Shown here: positions 25,049 to 33,396 of the stretch, piece after piece
Numbering within the stretch: the stretch's first letter is position 1
Layout of the letters: the number at the start of each line of letters is the position of its first letter
Assembly: GCF_965139615.1 (NCBI RefSeq)
Contig: NZ_CBCSIQ010000021.1
Location: 1-64,000 of the forward strand
Direction: 5' to 3'
Length of the DNA: 64,000 bases
From: Kerstersia similis
GTDB lineage: Bacteria > Pseudomonadota > Gammaproteobacteria > Burkholderiales > Burkholderiaceae_B
The notes under the pieces: generated by a model
What the model saw: only the letters and a program-made list of their open reading frames with translations
Database searches by the model: none
Told to the model about the DNA's origin: nothing
Position numbers and translations under genes: made by a program

Positions 25049-25501
25049 TTACTTGCCTTGCAGGCGCACCAGGGCCTGAATGGCCAAGGCATAACCGTCA
25101 ACGCCCATCCCCACAATGATGCCCCGCGCCGCAGGCGAGATATAGGAGTGGTGACGGAACGATTCGCGCGCATGCACATTGGAAATATGCAATTCAATCA
25201 GGCGCACGGCTGCCCCCTTGATTGCATCATGCAAAGCGATAGAAGTATGGGTATAGGCGCCAGGGTTCATGACCACACCAATGCAGCGCCCTGCCGCGAT
25301 TTCGCGCCCGGCCTCCTGGATCCAGTCCACCAGGACACCTTCATGGTTGCTCTGGCGGCATTCGACTTCCAGGCCGAACTTGGCCCCCTCTTCCTGGCAA
25401 AGCCGCTCAACGTCCGCCAGCGTTTCATGGCCATAGACAGCGGGTTCACGCGTACCCAACAGATTCAGGTTGGGACCATTGATAACAAGGATGCTTGCCA
25501 T
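25049..25501 (-). CDS. aroQ: Type II 3-dehydroquinate dehydratase
   Basis: The ATG at 25501 starts MASILVINGPNLNLLGTREPAVYG, the N-terminal signature including the catalytic tyrosine loop. NPGAYTHTSIALHDAI and ELHISNVHARESFRHHSYIS carry the conserved Asn, His and Arg residues. The length of 150 is typical of the dodecameric enzyme. It interconverts 3-dehydroquinate and 3-dehydroshikimate in either the biosynthetic or the catabolic direction. Its place before quiC and opposite a LysR regulator suggests the catabolic role. An earlier in-frame codon would add 18 hydrophobic residues not known in the family. Confidence 0.96.
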   Translation of the reverse strand: MASILVINGPNLNLLGTREPAVYGHETLADVERLCQEEGAKFGLEVECRQSNHEGVLVDWIQEAGREIAAGRCIGVVMNPGAYTHTSIALHDAIKGAAVRLIELHISNVHARESFRHHSYISPAARGIIVGMGVDGYALAIQALVRLQGK

Positions 25502-25767
25502 GGGAAAAATCCAAAATCCAATAAGGAGAAAAAGGAAAAAGCCCGGTCTGTGCACCAGGGCTACGCAAGCTGCACCACCGTTGAACCGGCTGGATCAAAG
25601 CGGGTTCGGGCATTGATTCCTCCGCCCGGGCGGCACAAAGCAGCTAAGCATAGCGCCCGATACCGGCATAGCCTGCACTGGCAGACTGAAATTCAGCTGA
25701 CAAAGCAGTGTAATAGCTGACCAAGCGAATATAATTATCAAATTCATTAATTCAAAAGACACGAATC

Positions 25768-26694
25768 ATGAATAATGAACCAGCCCTTATGGATCTGCGT
25801 GTTTTTTCCATCGCGGCCCGGCTGGGCAGCTTCGCCGCGGCCGCCAAAGACATAGGCAAATCGCCGGCCTATGTCAGCAAACGCATCGCCATTCTGGAAC
25901 AGCAACTGGGTATCCGGCTGTTTCATCGAACCACTCGCCGCATTCATATCACGGAAGAAGGCGAGATGGTCTATGACTATGCGCGCCGCATCATTGAAAA
26001 CATGACTTCCATGACGGAGCTGGTTGCCAGCAGCAAGCTGGAACCCTCCGGACTGCTACGTATCGCCACCAGCATGCGGCTGGGACGCCATCATGTCGCA
26101 CATATTCTCGCGATGCTGGAAGAGCGCTATCCAAAACTGGAAATCTGGCTCGAGCTGCTGGATCGCCATGTCGATATTCTGGAAGAAGGCTATGACATCG
26201 ATATCCGCGTCGGCGACCCCAAGCAACCGCACCTGATCGCACACCGGATCACGCCCAGCCGCCGCATTCTGTGTGCGGCGCCCTCCTACATTGCCAAACG
26301 CGGCATGCCCCAGACCCTGGCGGACCTGGCCCAACATGAATGCCTGGTGTTCCGCGACCGGGAACAGGCATTCGGCGTCTGGCGCCTGCACGGCCCCAAA
26401 GGCCTGGAGACCGTCAAGGTGAATGGGCGTTATGGCTCCAATCACAGTGATGTCGTACGCACCTGGGGAATCCGAGGGCTGGGCATTTTCATGCTGTCAG
26501 TCTGGGATATCGCGCGCTACATCGAAGATGGCAGCGTCATTCAGATTCTGCCCGCCTACCAGGAATTTGCGGATGTCTGGGCCACGACCAGCAATCGCTC
26601 GGCCAATTCCGCCAAGGTCAAAGTTGCCATTGAATTCCTCAAGGAGCAGCTTTGCGACGGGCCCTATGCTTTGAATACCCGCGTCGTACCCTAA
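25768..26694 (+). CDS. LysR-family transcriptional regulator
   Basis: The 308-residue protein has an N-terminal helix-turn-helix (residues about 8-66: MDLRVFSIAARLGSFAAAAKDIGKSPAYVSKRIAILEQQLGIRLFHRTTRRI) and a substrate-binding domain with IATSMRLGRHHVAHIL and YDIDIRVGD. The 'D-x-x-x-R-x-G' pattern and size place it with DmlR/TfdR-like regulators. It is divergent from aroQ-quiC across a 266 bp gap with AT-rich symmetrical sequence near 25730-25765, the usual place for LysR boxes. It probably activates the aroQ-quiC-PheC-like unit in response to a pathway intermediate, which is inference. Confidence 0.9.
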   Translation: MNNEPALMDLRVFSIAARLGSFAAAAKDIGKSPAYVSKRIAILEQQLGIRLFHRTTRRIHITEEGEMVYDYARRIIENMTSMTELVASSKLEPSGLLRIATSMRLGRHHVAHILAMLEERYPKLEIWLELLDRHVDILEEGYDIDIRVGDPKQPHLIAHRITPSRRILCAAPSYIAKRGMPQTLADLAQHECLVFRDREQAFGVWRLHGPKGLETVKVNGRYGSNHSDVVRTWGIRGLGIFMLSVWDIARYIEDGSVIQILPAYQEFADVWATTSNRSANSAKVKVAIEFLKEQLCDGPYALNTRVVP

Positions 26695-26703
26695 GCCCTG
26701 AAG

Positions 26704-26728
26704 GCAGGCCGTAGGACTGCGGGCCTGC
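26704..26728. terminator. Hairpin between convergent lysR and asparaginase genes
   Basis: GCAGGCC (26704-26710) pairs with GGCCTGC (26722-26728). It lies exactly between the two convergent stop codons. There is no T-run on either side, so its strength as an intrinsic terminator is doubtful. Confidence 0.45.
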
Positions 26729-27703
26729 TCAAAGGAAATGCGCCTGAATGACGCTGCGCTCGCGCGTTTCAGCCATGGCAAGCATCAGCAGCGTCCGAGC
26801 CTGCAAAGCGTCGTACAAGCCCGCTGCAACAAAACCCATAGCATCGTCATCGACTTCTGCCGCACGCGTCACCCAGCCCGTCAGGCAGCGGCGCGAACGT
26901 ACCACCACGGTTCCTTGCCTGGCGGCATCGGCCAGCGCAGCCAGACAGGCCTGCGGCGCGTTCCCGTTGCCCATCCCGGCCAGCACCCAGCCATCCCACC
27001 CCAAATCCAGGCTGGCCTGCACCTGGGCGCAATCCATGCCTGCATAGGCATACAGGATGCCTACCTTGGGCCAGCTTCCGGCATCCACAGGCAGCGCATA
27101 GCAACGGGCGTGCGGCGCCGACATGCCGGGGGTCCAGCAAATATCCTTGCCAATAACGACGCCCAGCGGGCCGGCATCAGGAGAGGCAAAAGCGCGCAGA
27201 CTGCTCGCCGCGATTTTCCTGACCCATTGCGCAGCGTGGATTTCCCCACCAAACACTACCATGACCTGACCATCGCCTGCAGCCGGTTCAGCCGCCAGCA
27301 GGACAGCATGGCGCAGATTGACCGGGCCATCGGCGTCAGCGGCATCGGCCGGCCGCATTGCACCTGTCAGGACAACGTGAAAAGGCAGGCGCAATACCCG
27401 AGACAGAAAAAATGCAGTTTCCTCCAGGGTATCCGTCCCATGCGCCACGACAACCCCGTCCACCTCTCCTTGTGCCGCTGCAGCCAGGATTCGGGCGGCC
27501 AGCCTGTGCCAGATCGCCAGACTCATATCCTGGCTGCCAACACAGGCAATATCCTCTACCTCGACATGCAAGCCACTGTTTTCCAGGCCGGCCTGTGCCA
27601 GCAACGCCTGCCCGGCCATCTGCCCGGCCTGGTAGCCCCCATGGGCCGCCTGGCGGCCCGCAATGGTGCCGCCCGTGGCCAGCACCAGTATGCGGCGGCG
27701 CAT
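26729..27703 (-). CDS. Asparaginase (cytoplasmic-type)
   Basis: From the ATG at 27703 the protein reads MRRRILVLATGGTIAGRQAA and has 324 residues. LVLATGGTIAG holds the nucleophilic threonine and VDGVVVAHGTDTLEETAFFL the second Thr-Asp pair. HVVLTGAMRPADAADADGPVNL and FGGEIHAAQWVRKIAASSLRAF complete the asparaginase/glutaminase pattern. No signal peptide is visible. It hydrolyses asparagine to aspartate and ammonia. An ATG at 27715 overlapping the parB stop is an alternative start. Either way it is almost joined to parB, so it should be expressed with the chromosome-partition genes, although a functional link is not evident. Confidence 0.9.
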   Translation of the reverse strand: MRRRILVLATGGTIAGRQAAHGGYQAGQMAGQALLAQAGLENSGLHVEVEDIACVGSQDMSLAIWHRLAARILAAAAQGEVDGVVVAHGTDTLEETAFFLSRVLRLPFHVVLTGAMRPADAADADGPVNLRHAVLLAAEPAAGDGQVMVVFGGEIHAAQWVRKIAASSLRAFASPDAGPLGVVIGKDICWTPGMSAPHARCYALPVDAGSWPKVGILYAYAGMDCAQVQASLDLGWDGWVLAGMGNGNAPQACLAALADAARQGTVVVRSRRCLTGWVTRAAEVDDDAMGFVAAGLYDALQARTLLMLAMAETRERSVIQAHFL

Positions 27704-27707
27704 GGGC

Positions 27708-28778
27708 TCAGGCATCCAGCACGCTGCCCAGGCCCTGTTTTTCCAGCAAGGCGGACAGATGTTCCCAGCCATGGAAATCAATCACGATCTTGCCACGTTC
27801 ACGAGCGCCGATCTTGAGCGTTACCTTGGTACCCAGCTGATCGGACAGCGCCTCTTCCAAACGCAGGACATCCCGGCTGGGAGCCTTGCGCGTCCGCGTG
27901 GACTCCGTGAGCGTGCCGGCATCTTCCTGCAAGGCACGCGCTACGAGTTTTTCAGCTTCACGTACCGTCAACGCCTTGGCCACGATGAAATTGGCAAGCT
28001 GGATCTGCCTGGCGGCATCCAGGGACAGCAAGGCACGGGCATGCCCCATGTCGATGTCACCCGCCAGCAACATGGTTTGCACCGGGCCAGCCAGATTCAG
28101 CAAGCGCAACAGGTTGCTGGTTGCCGAACGAGAACGTCCGATTGCCTGCGCAGCCAGTTCATGCGTCAGCCCAAATTCATCCAGCAGACGCCGCACACCA
28201 TGAGCCTCTTCCAGAGGATTCAGATCCTCGCGCTGAATGTTTTCCACCAGCGCCATGATGGCGGCATGTTCATCCGGGACCTCCCGAACCAACACAGGGA
28301 CTTCCTTGAGCCCGGCGATACCCGCAGCACGGAAACGCCGTTCACCAGCGATGATTTCGTACTTGCCGGCATCCGGGCCCGTCAATGGGCGTACCAGCAC
28401 GGGCTGCATGATGCCCTGCTCACGGATGGATGCCGCCAGCTCATTGAGCGCGCCTTCGTCCATCCGTGTACGTGGCTGATACTTGCCCGGCACCAGTTGA
28501 TCCAGGGCCAGGACCGAAGGAGACGCGCCTGGCGTGCTCGTCTGGGCGGCCGACTCGGTAATGGCAGCCAGGGCCGGGATATCCCCTCCCAGCAGCGCAT
28601 CCAGACCACGCCCCAGGCCACGCGCCTTTTTGGCAGCGACAGCAGCCTTGGGCGCTGGCTTGGCGCTGGTCTTGGCCACTGCCTTGGCAGCAGCCGCCGT
28701 CCGGGTCGTCGTACGCTTGGCTGGCGACTGCGCCGGCGCTGTTGCGGTACCCACGTTCTTGTCAGCTTTGCTGGCCAT
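27708..28778 (-). CDS. parB: Chromosome-partitioning protein ParB
   Basis: The ATG at 28778 (AGGAG upstream) gives 356 residues. An alanine/lysine-rich N-terminal stretch of about 55 residues leads to ARGLGRGLDALLG, the ParA-contacting motif. KYQPRTRMDEGALNELAASI and the CTPase box GERRFRAAG follow, then the helix-turn-helix (HELAAQAIGRSRSATSNLLRLLNL) and the C-terminal dimerisation domain. ParB loads at parS as a CTP-dependent clamp and organises the origin region. Three parS sites lie nearby at 30861, 32345 and 32472. It follows parA by 13 bp. Confidence 0.98.
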   Translation of the reverse strand: MASKADKNVGTATAPAQSPAKRTTTRTAAAAKAVAKTSAKPAPKAAVAAKKARGLGRGLDALLGGDIPALAAITESAAQTSTPGASPSVLALDQLVPGKYQPRTRMDEGALNELAASIREQGIMQPVLVRPLTGPDAGKYEIIAGERRFRAAGIAGLKEVPVLVREVPDEHAAIMALVENIQREDLNPLEEAHGVRRLLDEFGLTHELAAQAIGRSRSATSNLLRLLNLAGPVQTMLLAGDIDMGHARALLSLDAARQIQLANFIVAKALTVREAEKLVARALQEDAGTLTESTRTRKAPSRDVLRLEEALSDQLGTKVTLKIGARERGKIVIDFHGWEHLSALLEKQGLGSVLDA

Positions 28779-28791
28779 CCTCAACTCCTGT

Positions 28792-29589
28792 TCAACTCTT
28801 CGCGTTCACACGCTTGATCATTTCCGCACCAAAGGCAACATAGGCCTTGGCGCCACGCGAATTGCGGTCATAGACCACGCCAGGCAAACCATAGCTGGGC
28901 GCTTCGGCCAAACGCACGTTGCGTGGAATGACCGTCTTGAACACCTTGTCGCCAAAGTGCGCTTCCAACTGCGCGGAGACCTGCTGCTGCAAGGTCACTC
29001 GCGGATCAAACATGACACGCAGCAAACCGATCAGACGCAACTCGGGATTGATGTTGTGATGCACCCGTTTTACGGTGTTCACCAGATCCGACAAGCCCTC
29101 CAGCGCAAAATACTCGCACTGCATCGGGATCAATACCCCATTTGCACATGCCAGGCCATTAAGCGTCAAAAGCGACAAGGTCGGCGGGCAATCAATCAGG
29201 ATGAAATCGTACTCACCCGACACTTGCGACAAAGCCTGTTTCAGGCGCTGTTCGCGGTCGGTCATTTCCATCAGATCCATTTCCGCACCGGCCAACTCCC
29301 GATTGGAGGGCAGAACGTCATAGCCGCTGTCACCCGCCGATACGATGGTGGAGGCAATATCTGCGGTACCGATCAACACCTGGTACAGCGTATCCTTCAG
29401 CGCATGCTTATCAACGCCACTTCCCATGGTGGCATTCCCTTGAGGGTCCAGATCGACCAGCAGCACTTTTTTCTTGTGCTGTGCCAGCCCCGCAGCAAGG
29501 TTGATTGCGGTCGTGGTCTTGCCCACGCCGCCCTTCTGGTTGGCGATGCAGAAAATTTTCGCCGCCCGGATTTTTTTCACTGTTTTCAT
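28792..29589 (-). CDS. parA: Chromosome-partitioning ATPase ParA (Soj-like)
   Basis: The 265-residue protein starts MKTVKKIRAAKIFCIANQKGGVGKTTTAINLAAGLAQ with the deviant Walker A box KGGVGKTT. VLLVDLDPQGNATMG is the A' motif and DFILIDCPPTLSLLTLNGL is Walker B. It lacks the N-terminal HTH of plasmid-type ParA, as is usual for chromosomal Soj. It forms an ATP-dependent gradient on the nucleoid that moves ParB-parS complexes. The start codon follows the rsmG stop with no gap (TGAATG). Confidence 0.98.
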   Translation of the reverse strand: MKTVKKIRAAKIFCIANQKGGVGKTTTAINLAAGLAQHKKKVLLVDLDPQGNATMGSGVDKHALKDTLYQVLIGTADIASTIVSAGDSGYDVLPSNRELAGAEMDLMEMTDREQRLKQALSQVSGEYDFILIDCPPTLSLLTLNGLACANGVLIPMQCEYFALEGLSDLVNTVKRVHHNINPELRLIGLLRVMFDPRVTLQQQVSAQLEAHFGDKVFKTVIPRNVRLAEAPSYGLPGVVYDRNSRGAKAYVAFGAEMIKRVNAKS

Positions 29590-30375
29590 TCAACGATTTC
29601 CTTGCTGTACCGTCTGGACGCCTGCGCGCCCATCCTGGGAATACTGAGATTCGGGTTGGGAGTCCCTTGCTGGCTCGACACCAGATACGGCTTCTGCTGA
29701 AACACTGCCTGGGCTGGCATGCAACCACAGCAGGCAACGCTCTCCTTCCAGTTCCGGCACCCGCAGCGTTTCTATTCTCTCAAGCTTCCAATCACCCACG
29801 GTGTCGAGAGCGTTGATTTCATCATCCGGCACTTTGCCTTTCATCGCGACCATATAGCCGCCCTCTCGCACATGATGTCCAGACCAACTGGTGAAATCCA
29901 CCAGCGACGCGAAAGCCCGGGATATCACGACATCGCACTGCTGGGCAGGCAAGCTTTCGATACGAGCATGACGCGATGACAAATTTTCCAATTTCAGGGT
30001 ACCTGCCACCTGACGGATAAAAGCTGTCTTTTTTTCAACCGCATCCACACACAGCACCGTCCAGTCGGGACGGACAATTGCCAGGACCACGCCCGGCAAA
30101 CCGCCACCAGAACCGACGTCCATGATGGAAAGCGGCTTTGCGCCCGCATACCGTACCAATGGCGCCACAACACTCAGACTATCGTACAAATGCTGCACCA
30201 GCATTTTCTGAGGGTCACGAATCGCTGTCAGGTTGTATGTCTTGTTCCAGCGCAACATCAACTCAATATAGCGGCACAGCATTTCCGCCTGAGATTGCGA
30301 CAAATCCAGGCCCAGTTCCCGTCCAACCGAGACAACCCGAGCCACAGTGCCAGCTGCAAGACTCATGCCCGCCAT
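29590..30375 (-). CDS. rsmG: 16S rRNA (guanine-527-N7)-methyltransferase RsmG
   Basis: The 261-residue protein contains the SAM-binding motif IMDVGSGGGLPGVVLAI, YNLTAIRDPQKMLVQHLYDSL and DVVISRAFASLVDF, all RsmG signatures. It methylates G527 of 16S rRNA. The ATG overlaps the mnmG stop as TAATG. After the fold ends near residue 215 there is an extra tail of about 45 polar, glutamine- and serine-rich residues (SPGSVSAEAVSGVEPARDSQ onward), whereas E. coli RsmG has about 207. Its use is unknown. A second ATG at 30366 is an alternative start. Confidence 0.96.
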   Translation of the reverse strand: MAGMSLAAGTVARVVSVGRELGLDLSQSQAEMLCRYIELMLRWNKTYNLTAIRDPQKMLVQHLYDSLSVVAPLVRYAGAKPLSIMDVGSGGGLPGVVLAIVRPDWTVLCVDAVEKKTAFIRQVAGTLKLENLSSRHARIESLPAQQCDVVISRAFASLVDFTSWSGHHVREGGYMVAMKGKVPDDEINALDTVGDWKLERIETLRVPELEGERCLLWLHASPGSVSAEAVSGVEPARDSQPESQYSQDGRAGVQTVQQGNR

Positions 30376-32294
30376 TACTGCTTCTCCGCTTTGTTCTTCT
30401 GATAATGCATACGCTTGAGATGCACCATCAACAAGGAGATGGCGGCGGGGGTCACGCTCGATATGCGAGCGGCCTGCCCCAAGGTTGCCGGCCGGGCATC
30501 ACGCAGCCGTTGCCGAACCTCAAACGACAGGCCGGACACGGCGTCATAATCCAACTCTTCAGGAATAGGCTGGGTTTCATAATTGGACAAGCGACGAATT
30601 TCGTCTTGTTGCCGATTGATGTACCCCTCATACTTGACCTGGATCGAAACCTGTTCCGCTTCGTCTTCCGCCAAGGGGACTTCAGGCCCGAACGCCGTTC
30701 CATCGGCGGCCGTCACCGCTACCAGCCGGTGATAGTCCATATCAGGCCTGCGCAGCAGTTCAGCCAAGGTATATTCTTTTTCAATCGCCTTGCCCAGCAA
30801 AGGCTCCGCGATTTCAGGCGTCAACAACCGAGGCGTAATCACCGTCTTGCGCAAGCGCATTGTTTCACGTGAAACAGCATCTCGCTTTTCAGAAAAACGC
30901 TGCCAACGCAAATCATCCACCACCCCTAGGCGTCGCCCAATTTCCGTCAAACGCATATCAGCGTTGTCTTCACGCATGCTCAGGCGATATTCTGCCCGGG
31001 AAGTAAACATACGATAGGGTTCGGTGACTCCCCGGGTAACGAGATCATCAACCAGAACTCCCAAATAAGCCTCATCCCGACGCGGAGTCCAGGGCGACTC
31101 CCCCTTCACCAGCAAAGAGGCATTGATACCGGCCAGCAATCCCTGTGCCGCAGCTTCTTCATAGCCCGTGGTGCCATTGATCTGTCCGGCAAAAAACAAC
31201 CCTTTGATATGACGGCTCTCCAGCGAGGCATGCAAACCACGCGGATCAAAATAGTCATATTCGATCGCATAGCCCGGACGCAGGATATGCGCATTTTCCA
31301 AGCCAGGAAGACTATGCACCAGCTCCAGCTGCACATCAAAAGGCAAACTGGTTGATACCCCGTTAGGGTAGTACTCGTTGGTTTCCAGACCTTCAGGCTC
31401 AAGGAATACCTGGTGGGAATCCTTGTCTGCAAATCGATGGATTTTATCTTCGATCGATGGGCAATACCTAGGACCTATCCCCTCAATGACGCCACTATAC
31501 ATGGGCGAGCGATCCAGGCCACCACGGATGATATCGTGCGTGCGCGTGTTGGTATGTGTAATCCAGCAAGGCAATTGCTGTGGATGCAAGGCAGCAGACC
31601 CGAGATAGGAGAATACCGGAATTGGATCCGTGTCCCCATCCTGACGCTCCAGCCGTGAAAAATCAATACTACGCCCATCGATGCGTGGCGGCGTACCGGT
31701 TTTCAGGCGCCCTTGAGGCAACTTCAACTCTTTAAGACGTTGACCTAAAGTAATAGCAGGAGGATCCCCTGCCCGACCAGCGGAATAGTTACTTAAGCCG
31801 ACGTGAACCAAACCGTTCAAGAAGGTTCCCGTTGTCAGTACCACACTACGCGCGCGGAACTTGATGCCTAACTGAGTGACAGCGCCAACAACCCTGTCCC
31901 CTTCAACCATCAAATCATCAACAGCTTGTTGAAACAGCCAAAGGTTGGCTTGGTTTTCCAGGCGATGACGAACAGCGCGGCGATAGAGCACCCTATCAAT
32001 CTGGGCACGAGTCGCACGGACCGCCGGGCCCTTGGAGCTATTCAAGGTACGGAACTGAATGCCTGCTTCATCCGCACATATCCCCATGATGCCGCCCAGT
32101 GCATCAACCTCTTTGACAAGGTGTCCCTTCCCAATGCCGCCTATGGACGGATTGCAGGACATTTGTCCAAGAGTTTCGATATTGTGTGTCAGTAAAAGCG
32201 TGGAGCAACCAGCCCGAGCAGCTGCCATCGCTGCCTCAGTACCTGCATGACCTCCGCCCACGACAATCACATCAAATTCTGTGGGGTATAACAT
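30375..32294 (-). CDS. mnmG: tRNA uridine-34 5-carboxymethylaminomethyl modification protein MnmG (GidA)
   Basis: The 639-residue protein from the ATG at 32294 begins MLYPTEFDVIVVGGGHAGTE, the FAD-binding Rossmann motif. MSCNPSIGGIGKGHLVKEVDALGG and GRLKTGTPPRIDG are conserved MnmG blocks, and the C-terminal helical domain (GYINRQQDEIRRL) contacts MnmE. It modifies wobble uridines together with MnmE. The gene sits at the origin side of the mnmG-rsmG-parAB operon. A parS site lies inside the coding region (30861) and another overlaps the promoter. ATG 32306 is an alternative start. Confidence 0.98.
   Translation of the reverse strand: MLYPTEFDVIVVGGGHAGTEAAMAAARAGCSTLLLTHNIETLGQMSCNPSIGGIGKGHLVKEVDALGGIMGICADEAGIQFRTLNSSKGPAVRATRAQIDRVLYRRAVRHRLENQANLWLFQQAVDDLMVEGDRVVGAVTQLGIKFRARSVVLTTGTFLNGLVHVGLSNYSAGRAGDPPAITLGQRLKELKLPQGRLKTGTPPRIDGRSIDFSRLERQDGDTDPIPVFSYLGSAALHPQQLPCWITHTNTRTHDIIRGGLDRSPMYSGVIEGIGPRYCPSIEDKIHRFADKDSHQVFLEPEGLETNEYYPNGVSTSLPFDVQLELVHSLPGLENAHILRPGYAIEYDYFDPRGLHASLESRHIKGLFFAGQINGTTGYEEAAAQGLLAGINASLLVKGESPWTPRRDEAYLGVLVDDLVTRGVTEPYRMFTSRAEYRLSMREDNADMRLTEIGRRLGVVDDLRWQRFSEKRDAVSRETMRLRKTVITPRLLTPEIAEPLLGKAIEKEYTLAELLRRPDMDYHRLVAVTAADGTAFGPEVPLAEDEAEQVSIQVKYEGYINRQQDEIRRLSNYETQPIPEELDYDAVSGLSFEVRQRLRDARPATLGQAARISSVTPAAISLLMVHLKRMHYQKNKAEKQ
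30861..30876. other. parS site inside mnmG
   Basis: TGTTTCACGTGAAACA is a perfect 16 bp palindrome identical to the widely conserved chromosomal parS consensus bound by ParB. It lies within the mnmG coding region, about 1.5 kb from the second copy. Confidence 0.95.
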
Positions 32295-32318
32295 GGCGAC
32301 GAGCATCCTAAAAAAAGA

Positions 32319-32324
32319 ATTATA
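32319..32324 (-). promoter_or_regulatory. Probable -10 element of the mnmG-rsmG-parAB promoter
   Basis: The minus strand reads TATAAT here, 25 bp before the mnmG ATG. A correctly spaced -35 would fall at about 32342-32347, against or inside the parS site, and no good -35 hexamer is visible. A Shine-Dalgarno-like AGGA lies between. Confidence 0.55.
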
Positions 32325-32344
32325 GACTCGTCATCCACTTCGAA

Positions 32345-32360
32345 TGTTTCACGTGAAACA
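32345..32360. other. parS site at the mnmG promoter
   Basis: TGTTTCACGTGAAACA, a perfect consensus parS. It begins about 20 bp upstream of the TATAAT of the mnmG promoter, so ParB bound here could cover the -35 region and adjust transcription of its own operon. Confidence 0.95.
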
Positions 32361-32471
32361 TAAGCATCAAAAAAACAGGGAAACACAGAAGGGTGCGGCA
32401 AAATGCCAACATGTCTCCCATTACAAGCGGCACATCGCAGCAATGTTTAACGATGCCCTCGATCATCGATA

Positions 32472-32487
32472 TGTTTCACGTGGAACA
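32472..32487. other. parS site, third copy (one mismatch)
   Basis: TGTTTCACGTGGAACA differs from the other two by one base (A to G in the right arm), a variant still within the known parS range. It is flanked on both sides by ATCGAT sequences. Confidence 0.88.
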
Positions 32488-32740
32488 TTATCGATGTTTT
32501 CCCTTGCGAAGGGATGCAGTGCATTTCAAAAGACACTCCATCGATGCATCGATGAAGTCATTAACATCGAAGTATTCATGCCGCAGCCAAGTGAGTATCA
32601 CGACAGACGATGCAAGCAAGTGGATTATTGATGCAGCTATCGCCAATGGCTACCTATCCCATCGATGCGCAGACCACAGTGATGGGAATAACGGATAAGA
32701 AATTTCTGAATGGTGATTCATAAACCGGATCACCAAATGA

Positions 32741-32770
32741 AAAACCCATGTCCATAAGAACATGGGTTTC
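32741..32770 (-). terminator. Rho-independent terminator of the cold-shock gene
   Basis: Arms AAACCCATGT (32743-32752) and ACATGGGTTT (32761-32770). On the minus strand the stem runs into GGGTTTTTCATTT. It lies about 45 bp after the csp stop. Confidence 0.9.
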
Positions 32771-32816
32771 ATACTGAACCACTACTCCTGGGGAGCAAAC
32801 GGTTCAAAGTGATGCG

Positions 32817-33023
32817 TCAGAGCGGCTGAATATTTTCTGCCTGCAGACCCTTGGGGCCGTCCTTGACATCAAATTCAACTGCTTGACCTTCATTCAGGCT
32901 GCGATAGCCGCGACCTTGAATGGCGGAAAAATGGGCGAATACATCGCTACCACCAGCGTCCGGCGTAATAAAGCCAAATCCCTTTTCCGCGTTAAACCAC
33001 TTCACTTTGCCCGTTTGAGCCAT
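32817..33023 (-). CDS. Cold-shock-domain protein (CspA family)
   Basis: From the ATG at 33023 (AGGA nine bases upstream) the 68-residue protein reads MAQTGKVKWFNAEKGFGFIT and contains SDVFAHFSAIQ. These are the RNP1 (KGFGFI) and RNP2 (VFAHF) motifs of the cold-shock domain. It binds single-stranded nucleic acid and acts as an RNA chaperone. The leader has two strong symmetrical elements, a 9 bp stem at 33067-33090 and an 18 bp palindrome at 33096-33113, which could be the kind of structured 5' UTR that controls cold-shock mRNAs. It borders the candidate origin. Confidence 0.96.
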   Translation of the reverse strand: MAQTGKVKWFNAEKGFGFITPDAGGSDVFAHFSAIQGRGYRSLNEGQAVEFDVKDGPKGLQAENIQPL

Positions 33024-33066
33024 GATAAGTATCCTGATGAAAAAAAATATACAACAAACCAATTCT

Positions 33067-33113
33067 TTTATATGGAGATACCCATATAAAGTCATACTCA
33101 ATACGTATTGAGT
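33067..33113 (-). promoter_or_regulatory. Symmetrical elements in the cold-shock gene leader
   Basis: TTTATATGG (33067-33075) pairs with CCATATAAA (33082-33090) around a 6-base loop, and ACTCAATACGTATTGAGT (33096-33113) is a perfect 18 bp palindrome. The first lies 44 bp before the csp start and may be an mRNA hairpin. The second could be a DNA-binding site. Function is not shown by sequence. Confidence 0.5.
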
Positions 33114-33396
33114 CGGGAACGGGTTTAATACGGCTGACTACATCAGCAAACGCAGAATACAGAGAATATTAATAAAAATCCACTCCGCGTTTTCCCGAAT
33201 ATAGCATTAATTAATGTTTCATTGCGGGTGCAATTAACGATTTTTATTTTCCATCCACGACGATGTGACATGCAGCTTTGTAACACTAACCAAAATTAGT
33301 TATTAGAAAATGGATACTGATTATTTATCCAGTTGTTCGTAAGCCATGGATCGCAAAGGGAAAAACTTCCTTTGAAGTCATTCTTGTATATATCTT

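Larger units (their letters stand above)
32307..32740. other. Gene-free parS region between mnmG and the cold-shock gene
   Basis: About 430 bp without a supported gene. It contains the mnmG promoter, two parS sites, five ATCGAT palindromes (32465, 32490, 32540, 32548, 32661) and a 7 bp hairpin TGGTGAT/ATCACCA near 32712-32736. Two short plus-strand frames here have no protein-like character. Confidence 0.65.
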
